Source: Orobanche coerulescens (taxonomy: Eukaryota; Streptophyta; Magnoliopsida; Lamiales; Orobanchaceae). From it: DNA of 64,000 bases. Below the pieces are notes generated by a model. The model was given only the letters and a program-made list of their open reading frames with translations, did no database searches and was not told the DNA's origin. The DNA lies in contig CM065815.1 of assembly GCA_033398695.1 (NCBI GenBank), positions 6,566,501-6,630,500 of the forward strand. The letters run 5' to 3'. The stretch's first letter is position 1. Every line of letters begins with the position of its first letter. Shown one piece after another: positions 9,879 through 20,536 of this stretch. The position numbers and the translations under genes are program-made.

Positions 9879-12404
9879 ATGGCCGGAACCTCATCATCGT
9901 TTGGAGCGGGAACTGGTTCGCCGCCGACATCGCCTGGGAGAAACTTCTTCCGTCTTCCACCGAGACGGCGGGCAATTCGAGCCGGAATCGACCCTACTGA
10001 AGTTGAGGCTTTGTTCAATGAGGCCGATGTTGCTAGGAGTCGGCCGGGCCGAGGAGAGACGATCGCAGACGAGAGAGATTTGGCGATCGGGGCTTACGGG
10101 AGCAACATAGCGATTTTGACGGCCTATAGGGCCTTTGAAATAATGGAGAGATTGGCGGTCTACTCCGCGATTCGATTTCGGGGATATTGGTCGCTTATCC
10201 CTATGTGCTCCCCAAGCGGTCGCAGATCGCACGCGCAGCCGATCGTTGTGGTCGCCGGCCAACACGGAGCTCGACGCCCGTGAGAGATCCGCCGTCTGGA
10301 GGACAAGATTCCATGTTCCTTCGAGATGTGGACATGTTCGCGCCGCGGAGAATGAACGAGCCGACCTCCGATGGGTATGGTCGCAGTGAGTGAGGCCGTT
10401 ATGGAGGCCGGTTGCGCTTCCTCTCGTCCTTTGCGGTCTCCCATCTGCCGGCCGCTTGGAATGTGGCGCCACTTCACCGACGCCGAACGCCCGGCTCCAA
10501 ATCATTTGCACCCTCACCCTTTTCGGCCACCGCCCGTACTGCCTCTCCGTCGCCGTTGGAGATGAACTATTTGTTTAAACCGACGGCCCATAGAGGGTTG
10601 GTCGGCGGTTACCATATTCAAGGCCGATCTGGCCGGTGATTCATGGAGTTCGAATAAGATACGGGCGATCGACGAAGTGGTTACAGGTCGCCGGCAAGTG
10701 GAGAGCTTCGCGAGCGACAATCCCATGTGCGAACCGGAGATCCCCACCGAATTTCGGGAGAGGAATCCTGGGGTTTAGACTCTCCCTTCGCTGATGCGTT
10801 TTGACTGATCTAATTTGATTGCTTTTGCAGGCTTTCATATTCCGCGATCGAGGAGCCGCTTCGACTTCCTCGTTGTTTGGGAGCGAATTAGGAGCTTGTC
10901 GGACGACGACCTAGACGCCACTCGGATCAACAAGGAGAGTCGCCGGTTGTCGGCTCGACTATTCCGCTTCCCGAGACATCTCGCGGTGCAGTATGTGGTC
11001 CTGCGATCTTCACTTACTAGGCGATCGCCTTATTTTAAGGATGTTGTCTCGACCGTTAGTCGATCGTCTTTAAGCTGCAGAGGTTCGTTTCTCGCTTTTG
11101 GAGCCTCCGTGAGATCGCTATGTCGAACCCAGGAGTCCTAGGCCGTCTTCACGCGAAGAGGTCGACTCGGGTTCCACCCGTCGCATTGCCTATAGTTCCG
11201 GAGGCGGAGCCTCGTGCGGAGCCGGAGCCTCGCGTAGAGCAGGTCGTGGTTGAGGAGGAAATTCCGGAGGAGGGTCTTCGGGCGAATCGCAAGAGGCCGA
11301 GGCCGCAAGAAACTTCGTTTCCTGCCCCGGGCGATGGAGTGCCGATCGCCGCGCCTCCGATCACCATCGTTGCTCCGGAGCGCGAGCCGCCCTCTGCGGC
11401 TTTTCTGCGGGAGGCGGCGATCGCGGATGCAGAGATTCCTCGAGGGAAGCCGTTTTTTGGTCGGGATCCCGAGAAGGCTGAGAGGTAGACAGCATTTCTG
11501 TGTTTGACAATTGCATCTGCGTAGGAGTTGTACTAACTTAGCTGTTTTGATGCAGGGTCCGTCGCGCAGATCCTTCTTGTCCACCGATGGTCGTGGATTT
11601 CCTGGCGAGCCGATCTCCTCGCCATTCCCGTGATATTCCTCCCTATGTTAGCAAGGCTGCTTCTGCTTTGCCAAAGGCGTGGACAATTGATCTGCTGCGA
11701 TCGTCGAGTTCGATGAATGCTGTTGTCGCCCTTTCTCTTCAGACGGCGACCATGGCCGTCCAGGCTGCTCAGGAGTTTGAGGGGCGGCCCTCCACTATTC
11801 GCCTTCAGGAGGATCTTGAGGCGGCTCGGAAAGAGAACGCCGAGTTTGCTGACAAGATCGCAGCGATGGAGAAGGACTCCTTGGAGGCGGCCAAGCGGGC
11901 GAGCCATGAGCTTGAGCTGGAGAAGAAGGAAACTGAGAAATTCCGAATGGCGGTCGACCGATTTCGGGACCAGATGCAGAGTGCCGTCCAGGCGAGGAAT
12001 GTTGCTGAGGAGGAGGCCGATCGCGTAAGGTGACGATCGCTCTACCGACCAGCCGAGATGGCGAGGCGAAAGAGAAGATTGCTGCGAGGAGGCCGAGCTC
12101 CAGGATCGCAACAGCGATGGCCGAGCCGAGAGGAGAGGTTGAGGCGACCAAGGCCGATCCCTTCCAAAATTTGGAGTATGTCGCCGAGTTCGCCTATTAC
12201 TCGCGCGTCGCCGACTCGATCCGAGCGGCTAAGAAGGGAGGCTTGGAGGTCGGTCCTCTAGCCGAGAAGTTCAAGTCATATGCATTGGAGCATCCTCTCC
12301 ATTCGGCTTTCTCCTTGCCGATCTTGGACTCAGCGGACATCGGCGTGGATTTGAGCCGGTATCCGTCTCAGACAGTCTTGCTCATCCCGATGCTCCTAAG
12401 ATGA
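9879..12404 (+). pseudogene. Antisense ORF of Tat-like element (Transposase_28-like)
   Basis: It starts MAGTSSSFGAGTGSPP and passes through several frames. Plausible introns end TTTTGCAG at about 10830 and run from a GAGAG/GT donor near 11486 to GATGCAG at about 11554, after which the frame continues in VRRADPSCPPMVVDF. The C-terminal third is a strong coiled coil (about 11810-12030, rich in E, K, A), followed by a segment with YYSRVADSIRAAKKG and a final stop at 12402. This matches the antisense proteins of plant gypsy elements that Pfam calls 'putative gypsy type transposon' (PF04195). Function is unknown. Frameshifts around 10150-10800 may be sequence errors. Confidence 0.65.
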
Positions 12405-12550
12405 GGGGACCGCGCCGAATGCCGATGGCGAAGGCCGGCAGGGGCCTCGAGGTGCTTCCTTTTTACGCTTTTAGCTTACTTTATTTGTAGTTTGTAGCTT
12501 TCTTTTTGTAGTACTTAGGCCTTCTAAGCCATGTACTCTATTTTTCAAGT

Positions 12551-12556
12551 AATAAA
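12551..12556 (+). terminator. Poly(A) signal of the antisense gene
   Basis: AATAAA in a T-rich stretch about 150 bp after the stop codon at 12402-12404, consistent with the 3' end of an independent transcription unit. Confidence 0.45.
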
Positions 12557-12989
12557 ATGAGCATTTGGATTTCTGACTTATCACTTGAATGAATGGTTAT
12601 TTTTGAGTCTTTGTTTGACTTTGTACAAATGCGTGAGGAGAGATCGTTGCGAGGGTAGTTCCAAATGAATTGATAAACTCATAAGACAACTTTTTACAAC
12701 AAGTTCGATCGCTGCACTACATCTGAAAAAATGACGATCTCCGTATGTGGTTGAATAGCGACGATCGTCGTGTAGGTAGTCCGCACTCTTCTTGCCCCTT
12801 GTTTTTATTTACTTAGTGGAAGTAAGGGGATGAAAATAATTCCACGAGTGAGCGGTCTTTAACTTTGTCGAATCCTCGGGGACGGTCGTCCATCTTGAGG
12901 AACCGTGCACGATCGCGGAGTTCGATGGATCGACTCCTTGATCATGTCTTGATGCGCGAAGACATTGAGTGTCTCGTGACTCACTTTAT

Positions 12990-13525
12990 TATGAGGGTCC
13001 TCCGTTAGGCTGCGCCTCGCCTCGTATTTAAACGAAGGGCGTGCGGTCTCGGTCTAGAGGAGTCCTTGCGCGGGGCAGCGTCGGATGAATCAACTCCACG
13101 CCCGTGGCTTGTTAGCTCTGCTTCCACCTCGGCCAGCCATGGAGATGGCCGACCTCGACGGTGTACGTTGAGACGGGGTTGTGGCACGTCACATTGTCCA
13201 GGTTCACCATGTCAGATGATGAACCTTTGAGGGCGAGCGATCGTGTCCACTGATTTGTTTTGGAGGGCCCTCAGACTACGCCGGCCTCGTATTTAAACGA
13301 AGGGCGGGCGATCTTGGCCTAAAGGGACCTTGCATGGCCTAAGCAGTCGGAATTATCGACCACCATGACCATGGCTGCACTCTTCCACCTTGGATCGTCA
13401 TGTAGATGCCGACCTTCGACGGTGTACGTTGTGCGGGGGAGGCGATCTCGTGCCTTAGTCCGTCGTGTTAGACGGTGAACTGCAGATGGCGATCGAGTCC
13501 TCCGGTTTCTTAAGTAAGGAGGGAG
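12990..13525. repeat. Two diverged tandem copies, about 265 bp each
   Basis: CTCGTATTTAAACGAAGGGC occurs at 13021 and again at 13286, and both are followed by a matching GACGGTGTACGTTG block (near 13157 and 13419). The units are in the spacer between gag and the antisense gene. No protein domain is recognised anywhere in 12572-13670; the short open frames here look like chance. Confidence 0.7.
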
Positions 13526-13669
13526 ATCGGGATGACTTCCGTGGTCTCCTTCTCTTGATTGAAGCATATAGAGACGGTCGCCGAGGTTGATCCAGGGGTC
13601 GGCTCGTATGAGCTTCCCAGCCTGTTTTGCGTTCGACTCGGACGATCGTCTATAGAGATAGGCGGGGGC

Positions 13670-15200
13670 TTCGGCTAAACCAATAAGTCATCTAACTTGC
13701 CCTCCTCGAACAGTCTCCAGAGCCGTTTGAGGAGGTCGCGGCAATTGTTGGTGCCGTGGCCGGACTCTTGTGGTAGGCACAATATTGATTGTTGTCCAGT
13801 GACCGTGGTCCCTTATCGCCTTTGGCTTTTTGAGCTCTTCGTGCCCCTTGATGGCATAGAAAATATGTGCCGAGTTCATTGAACGTATGGAGGAGATGGG
13901 CTTCCATGTCCTCGAAAGCCTTGAGATCTCCGGGTGTCTTGGCGATCGCCTTCTTCGCTTTGGCGATCGCTATCTTCTGGGCAAGAGGTGGCGTTTCCTC
14001 GTCTAAGCGGAGGGTGAGTAGCCTTTGCCTGGCCAGGAAGTTGGCAGCTTTAGCGCGGAAGATTCGTGTAAGTTGGGGGAATATCCTTGGAGAGATGTCT
14101 GAACATGGGAGAGTGACCGTGGAATCCCCCCATGACCGAATAGAGAGCGAGCTCATCACTGACGGGTTCGCCGGTGAGGATGATTTCGTCTACCCGGTCG
14201 ATATAATCTGCGTCAGTTTCGTCCTTCCCCTGCTTGATTTTTATCATGCGCTGGGGGCCTTCTGGTCTGGCGACCTTGCTGGCGAAGTATGACGTGAAGT
14301 CATTCGCCAGTTTCTTAAAAGAGGTGACCGATCGTGGTGGTAGTGAGACGTACCACTTATGGGCCAGCTCGCCCAATGTCAGCGGGAAGATCCGGCACTT
14401 GGTTGCATCAGATGCCCCACACCCAGTCATGTAAATTCGGAATTTACTCAGGTGGGTTTCTGGGTCCGATCTCCCCTTATACAGAGGTGTTTTAAGAGGA
14501 GCGATCGTTGGTTGTATGGGGGCAAGCTCGATGTGGACCGCGAGTGGCTCGATCGGCCCGGCGATCTTCTTGCTAATGCTTGCCCCAGTGTCCAAGAGTG
14601 CTCTCATCTCGTCGAGCTGACGTTGCATGGCGGCCATCGCCGTAGCCTGACTGTTAGCGGCTCGGCGATCGGAGCGGGAGCCGAGGCGATTGAGTACTGA
14701 GTCCCTGGCGATCGGGCGGAGTCGGATGGGCCGACATGCGTCACCGTGAGGTGAGTAGGCCGAACTCCCCGGTGACGGATTCGATTCCGTCTTTTCAAGG
14801 TTGGAAACAGAGTGCCCTTGGCCACGGATGGGTCGCGTCCCAAGCGATCGAATATGGATCCGTCCGGCCGTCGTGCGAGAGCCTTTCTCGCGAATTGGGG
14901 CTTTTGACGATCGCTCGTTCGGTAGCCCATTGAATTTCCGCTTCCCATGCGGCGGATGATCGAGGGAGTTATCGCGGTGGCGCGCATGCTCTCGTCGCTC
15001 CTCCAGATGGCCATAGCCTCCTCGATCTGTTCCTCGGTTTGGAATTGATCGAGTGAGAGGTTGGGGCCATCCCTCGAATGCGGATCGAGAGTCTCGCGTT
15101 GCCGCGGCTTCCCCTGTCGTCGGGCCGGGTTCGATTGAGCCGGGATATGGTGTCCGGCGGTTCGGAGAGCAGCTTGCTTCGATGTACCGGCGGATGTCAT
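13670..15200 (-). pseudogene. Tat-like gag
   Basis: The start at 15200 (MTSAGTSKQAALRT) leads through frameshifts to a retrotransposon Gag core at 14637-14050, with DPETHLSKFRIYMTGCG, LAHKWYVSLPP, SFKKLANDFTSYFASK and DYIDRVDEI motifs. Near 13800-13690 a Tat-type zinc knuckle YCxYH...GHGTNNC is present, split by a one-base shift at a CCGG site. No protease or polymerase follows. Gag forms the virus-like particle; without pol the element must borrow enzymes. Confidence 0.8.
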
Positions 15201-15329
15201 GATTCTGAAGGTTTTCTTTGAAGTGCAGTGAGTGTCACTTCAAGTATATGCCCCGAGAACAGTGAGTGTTCTTCGGGACGGTAGAAATAAAAGTTTGAGG
15301 GTTAGATATGCCCTCCTTCTAGCGCCAAT

Positions 15330-16500
15330 TGTTGCTACCCAAAATATTATCCGGAGATAGATATTGCTGGAATGGATGGGATAGCAAACAAATGCAAGAG
15401 CACTTCCGTGAGAAAGATAAATAACACAATATTTGCCGGGGTTGTTAGTCCCGGGCTTGAATGCTCTCGCGAGATATTATTAATACCGATATTCGGGGAT
15501 ACAAGTACTAATGTAAGAATACAATTACAATGAGTGTAAAGTTTCTTGTTATCTTAGCTAGTGAGCGTGTAGATTGCCGGAAGAACCAGATTTGATGCTC
15601 TGTGAGTTCTTGTAACAAAGGTGATGAACAGTCGCGGTGGTGAGAGATCGACCGCCTCTCACGGCGAGTATATAGCTGGATGTTTGGGCTTCTGGGCTTG
15701 TGAATCCCTTGGAATCTGTCTAGAGGAGACTTGTCGCTCGACGATCGTCTTACGACGAGAGATTTGGAGAGAGAAGTCCTGAGATGGATTCCTGAGATAG
15801 CCGGAGCTTGATGATATGTGTGTTCTTCAAGATTTCCGTGGATGTATCGGAATCAGAGAGAATGCGAACGTTTGGTGTAATGTATTTAGGAACTGAGAGT
15901 CGTTGAGTGAATTCCGAACCGTTGGTTAAAATGAATTAATCGAGAACCTTTTTCTAGTAGGAGGAGGTTCTCTATTTATGTGGCTTGATACGCCGGCGAT
16001 CGCTTTACCGCAATATAATAATCGGGCGATCGTCTTTTAGCACATGGACTGTCCCTCAACGTCTGCAGAGTTGTTGGCGTCAACTACTCGGTCCAATGGG
16101 GAGCTTACACGCGTCCGAGTTAGTCACATGCGGCCCTATCGACAACTTTCGGCGCACATGCCGTAGGTGGGGTAGGTGACGAGCTTTGGTCAAAGATCTT
16201 GTCGCTAGCAAAAGATCTTGTCGGCGCTTTTATGGATCTCGCACGTGGGTGCTTTTACGAGATCCAGCCTCGATGACTTAGACGGGCGATCATCTTCGCC
16301 GGGCGCAGTCGATTGCCCTCACCGTTAGCGAGCAGATCGCCCGCAGCAAAGGGCGATCGCCCTGGGAGTCGATCGCTAGGTACCTGATGGTGGTTTGATA
16401 TCTTCGACTTGGCGAGCTAGTCAGGGTTTGACTGGAGTTGACTTGGTCGCTCGGCCTTATAGTCGATCGCCTGTCGGGATGAATAAATCGTGACACAACA
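15330..16500 (-). repeat. Tat-like LTR (copy 2) with PBS-side flank
   Basis: Near-identical to the solo LTR at 3430-4625 (TGTTGCTACCC to GACACAACA), 1171 bp here because of small indels. Its left edge adjoins the internal region; on the minus strand the first internal bases read ATTGGCGCTAGAAGGAGGG, a likely primer binding site (tRNA not identified). The right flank is AGTCT, the same target site as copy 1. Confidence 0.9.
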
Positions 16501-18158
16501 AGTCTCAAGTACATATTCAGTCAGAAAGAGTTGAACATGCGGCAAAGAAGATGGTTGGAACTGATTAAGGACTATGACTTGGAGATTTTATATCATCCAG
16601 GCAAAGCGAATGTAGTGGCCGATGCACTTAGCCGCAAGCCTGTCTCTATTCAGATGCTGGAGACACTGACCTCCCAACTTAGCCTTCACGAGAGATGATT
16701 CGTGAAGGGATTGAAGTGTGGTTACAGAGAGTCCAGGACAATCAGTGCGTGATGGAGATAACTTCCATTAACCGAAAAATCAAATCTAGACAGCAGATGA
16801 TCCTCCGATGATTCGGTTGCATGACGAAGTGATCAAAGGAAAGGCCCGGATTCATAATTCATGATGATGGAGTTTTGAGATTTCAGACCGACTGCTCCCG
16901 ATGTTGATGTTCAAATGACGATTATGAAGGAAGCTCATAGTTCGCCCTATTCTATCCACCCGGCACCAAGAAATGTATAAGGACTTGAAGCACTTCGGTG
17001 GGGCAACATGAAGAAAGACGTAGCGGACTATGTTTCAAATGCTTGACTTGTCGCAGGTTAAGATCGAGCATCAACGGCTCATTGGAATGTTGAAGCCGCT
17101 CCCGATTCCCGAATGGAAGTGGGAGGACATATCAATGGACTTTATCACTAATATGCCGAAAACCGGGACAGAATGAACATGATTTGGGTGATAGTTGATC
17201 GCTTAACCCAATCGGCTCATTTTCTAGGCATTAAGGATACGTGGGGACCGTAGAGGTTGGCACGAGTCTTTATTTCGAGATAGTTCGATTACATGGTACG
17301 CCGAAGACCATTGTTTCGATCGAGACGGCCGCTTTGTGTCTCACTTTGGAAGGCGGTTCATAAGGCCTTGGGGACCGAATTGAACTTCAAGATGACTTAT
17401 CACCCGCGATCGACGGACAATCTGAGAGAACTATACAAACGGTGGAAGACATGCTAAGGGCCTCGTGCCTTAGATTGGTCAAACGATTGGGAAGTTCATC
17501 TACCGTTGATCAATTTACTTATAACAATAGTTGGCATGCTTCCATTAAGATGGCACCGTTTGAGGCATTATACGGAAGGAGATGCAGACGCCCCTATCTT
17601 TGGGACGATTCATCGGACTTGATCGAATGTAACTGAGTTGATCGAGCGGACTCGAGAGAAGATAGCCTTAATTCGTGAAAGGTCAGCTGACCGCCTGAGT
17701 CGCCGAAATCCTATGCGGACGTACGTCGTCGCCTACTGGAGTTCAATACTGGGACCATGTACTTTTGAAGGTTTCTCCTACTCGGGAATTTTTCGTTTCT
17801 AAGAAAAGGAAAGCCGAGTCCGAGATATATCGACCATTTGAGATCCTCGAGAGAGTTGGGGAGTTGGCATACAGATTAGCATTACCGCCGTCATTGTGCC
17901 ATGTTCATAACGTGTTCCACGTATCCTGCGGAGATATATACCGGATCCTACCATATCATCGATTTCGCGAGATCGAAGTCGAACAGATGGGACGTTTGAG
18001 GAAAGACTACCAAGATACTCGAGAGTCGAGTTAAGCAACTGAGGAACAAGTCAATCGTTTTGGTCAAAGTTCAGTGGTCACGTCATGGAATGGAAGAAGC
18101 CACTTGGGAAACAGAAGCTGATATGAAGTCTAGATATCCCGAGTTATTTTCGTCTTGA
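16501..18158 (+). pseudogene. Gypsy-1 RNase H end and integrase (copy 2)
   Basis: Second copy of 4626-6312, from AGTCT through the RNase H tail and integrase to the stop at 18156-18158. It differs from copy 1 mainly by small indels and substitutions at CTG, CAG and CCG sites, so both copies are frameshifted but at different points. Motifs [24 protein letters not shown] and the KAESEIYRPFEILERVGELAYRL module are recognisable. Confidence 0.85.
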
Positions 18159-18193
18159 GTTTCGGGACGAAACTCCTTTTTAGTAGGAGAGTA

Positions 18194-20535
18194 TGTAATA
18201 TCCGGATTTATTACAGTGTATTTCATCTGTGTTCAAACCATGTATTATTTCGGATTGGTGATTTTGATTATTGGAGTATGATATTTAGTGCATTAATATC
18301 ATTACGCATAAATATAGAAACATGCAAAATTGCTCAAGCAACCTTGTGATAGCGCACGCTAAGAATGTATCTTAACGCGCGATATCGGGCCATTTTTAGC
18401 GCACGCTATGCAGGTATGAGTAACGTGCGCTAAGGACTCAATTATTGAGCGGGGCAGCTGGCTCGTGCGCCAGCGGGACATGGGTCCGGATAAGATTCCC
18501 ACGGCACCCGGACAAAATCTGAAGTCAACCATTATTAGCGCACGCTAAGGGATGCTTAGTAGCGTGCGCTAACTTGTAAATAATGCAGAATATTATAAAT
18601 GAGACATCAACGGCTTGGGCTTTCATTTCCTTCGTTTTTACTTCATCTTTGAGAGTCCAGAGAGCAAGAATCTCCCTTCTAAACACTTAGAACATTTATG
18701 AGTGATCATTGAATGATTGAGTATCACTTGTGAGTGATCATTGAAGAGAAGTAACACCTTGGAGTGGCACATAACCAACCGGAGTCGAATTACATCTTGT
18801 GGTTCAGTGAATTCAGCATATTAAGGTATGTTCAACCTATCACCAGTCTTAGATTTGGATTTCCAATGGATATGATGATCATGTTAACGAGATATTGAAT
18901 TTCATTAGTGAATTATTTCAACAACATCATGTTTAGAAGATTGGGATGTCTACAATTACGTTATTATTGTTGGAACCTTGAAGTTGGAATCCTAGTACTT
19001 CAATTGATGAGAGAATATTCGGAAGTTAACAATCCATATGATTTATGTGATCATGATTTGGAAAAGATGTTATAAGAACTTAAAGAAAGAATCATCTTAG
19101 GAAATATTCTTTCGTATAAGTCGGAATTGTTAGTTCACCTCAAGATGAAGCCTGAATATGTATAATGATAGTAGCATCTAACACATCAACCGGAGATAAC
19201 CAACCTTGCATGAAAAATTGTAATCAAGATGGATTGTGGTGTCATGATGATTATGCGTATATTTGCATCTTGAAGTTGATATCATCCTGGAGATCATTCA
19301 TAAGAGTAAGAACTTGGTATTCATGGAAGTAACATGAATTATCACGAAGGATTTCATTGTTTCGAACATGGCAAGAAACGATTCTTGCTTTCGTGATGGC
19401 GCCATGCGAATAGCGCACGCTAGGATAGGCGATTTAACGTGCGCTATCGAGTACTAGTTAGCGTGCGCTACGTTTGGTACGCACGTAACGCTAGACCACC
19501 GATCGAGTCGATTGGTGATCGGTGAAATCGACCATGCATAGTTAGCGTGCGCTAGTAATTGTTGTTTGCGTGCGCTATCGGGCATTTAACGCACGCTACA
19601 AAGAATACTTAGCGTGCGCTAAGCTATTCAGGCATTGCAATTTATGAACTTTTGACCGTTAATCGAATTGTTTAACATTTGTACGACGTGAGATAAATCC
19701 TATATTATTTCTTTTGTTAAGGTTTGGTCTAGTTACGTGATTGATTGAGGAGGACGATCGTCAGTGTTCATTTCCGTGGAAGTGTTATTATTGTCTTCAA
19801 ATCAAGGCAAGTACCTTAATTGTTTTATGTATTGTTGTTATACATATTGTCGTGCATGTATGTCGTTATTGTATGTCCACCTCGTGTTGGTCCGACGGAT
19901 CATCGGGGATCTATGCTAGCGTCATACCGGATCATCGGACGGGTTTTTCCACCACGGGTTGGTCGACGATCATCGTGGGTTCTAGGCGGTGAGCATTGGA
20001 TCGATGGAATTACCATGTGTATGTATTGATATCATGTTGTGATTATCGATTGTGTATGTTATGTTTGAGTTTCGTAGAGAAGACTCGTTGGTATTTTGTC
20101 GTTTACGTTATTATTATTATTCACCGTGAGATATGAATAATATGTTGTGGTACTTGTACTAGCATCGTTGTGCTAACCCCTTCGGGTGAACATTTTGTTT
20201 GTGTTCGTGGATCCAGAGAGCGGGAAACAACCACTGGAACAAGATGACGACGAGGGTGCAGAGTGATGTCGGCCAAGGTTTATTTATCTATTGTTTATTC
20301 GTTATTTCAATAAGTACTCGAGTACGAAGTCGTTTGTGATGTTTTGAATTTGGTAATGTATTATTGAGTTGTTGAACAATTGTACTATTCTGTATTGGGT
20401 CGAATCGATGTCAGTAATTCCGTTATTTCCATTTATTAGTACCTTTTTATACTTGTTCAATTCTTCAGCCTTGTAAATCCTTACGTAAAGGATTTACGGC
20501 GCTGTAATATTCCCGAATATATCGGGGGTGTTACA
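18194..20535 (+). repeat. Gypsy-1 3' LTR (copy 2)
   Basis: TGTAATATCCGG to GGGGGTGTTACA, 2342 bp, nearly identical to 6347-8702. Both motif arrays are kept (18350-18571 and 19411-19621). It is followed at 20536 by the same CACTA sequence as copy 1, so it is a copy of the same insertion and not an independent one. Confidence 0.93.
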
Positions 20536-20536
20536 A

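Larger units (their letters stand above)
9569..16500 (-). mobile_element. Tat-like non-autonomous LTR retrotransposon, truncated
   Basis: Read on the minus strand: LTR 16500-15330, gag 15200-13670, a spacer with a diverged tandem repeat, then an oppositely directed gene (9879-12404 on the plus strand). No RT, RNase H or integrase is seen, so it would depend on another element. The far LTR is missing because the sequence joins CACTA DNA at 9568/9569. Gag plus an antisense gene is known from plant Tat/Retand-type elements. The right flank AGTCT (16501) is the same target site as the solo LTR at 3430. Confidence 0.8.

Noticed and set aside
9894..10517. 207-codon open frame on the minus strand
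   Set aside because: It is opposite the antisense gene and Arg/Ser-rich as expected of a GC-rich shadow frame; no domain or start context supports it.
14736..14933. Plus-strand open frames across 13.7-15 kb
   Set aside because: Shadows of the minus-strand Tat gag; the Gag motifs and zinc knuckle are on the minus strand.
9800..16400. Bacterial (cyanobacterial) contamination suggested by frequent GCGATCGC words
   Set aside because: The words lie inside a plant LTR retrotransposon with recognisable gag, LTRs and target-site duplication, and some are interchangeable with CAG/CTG in the sister copy.
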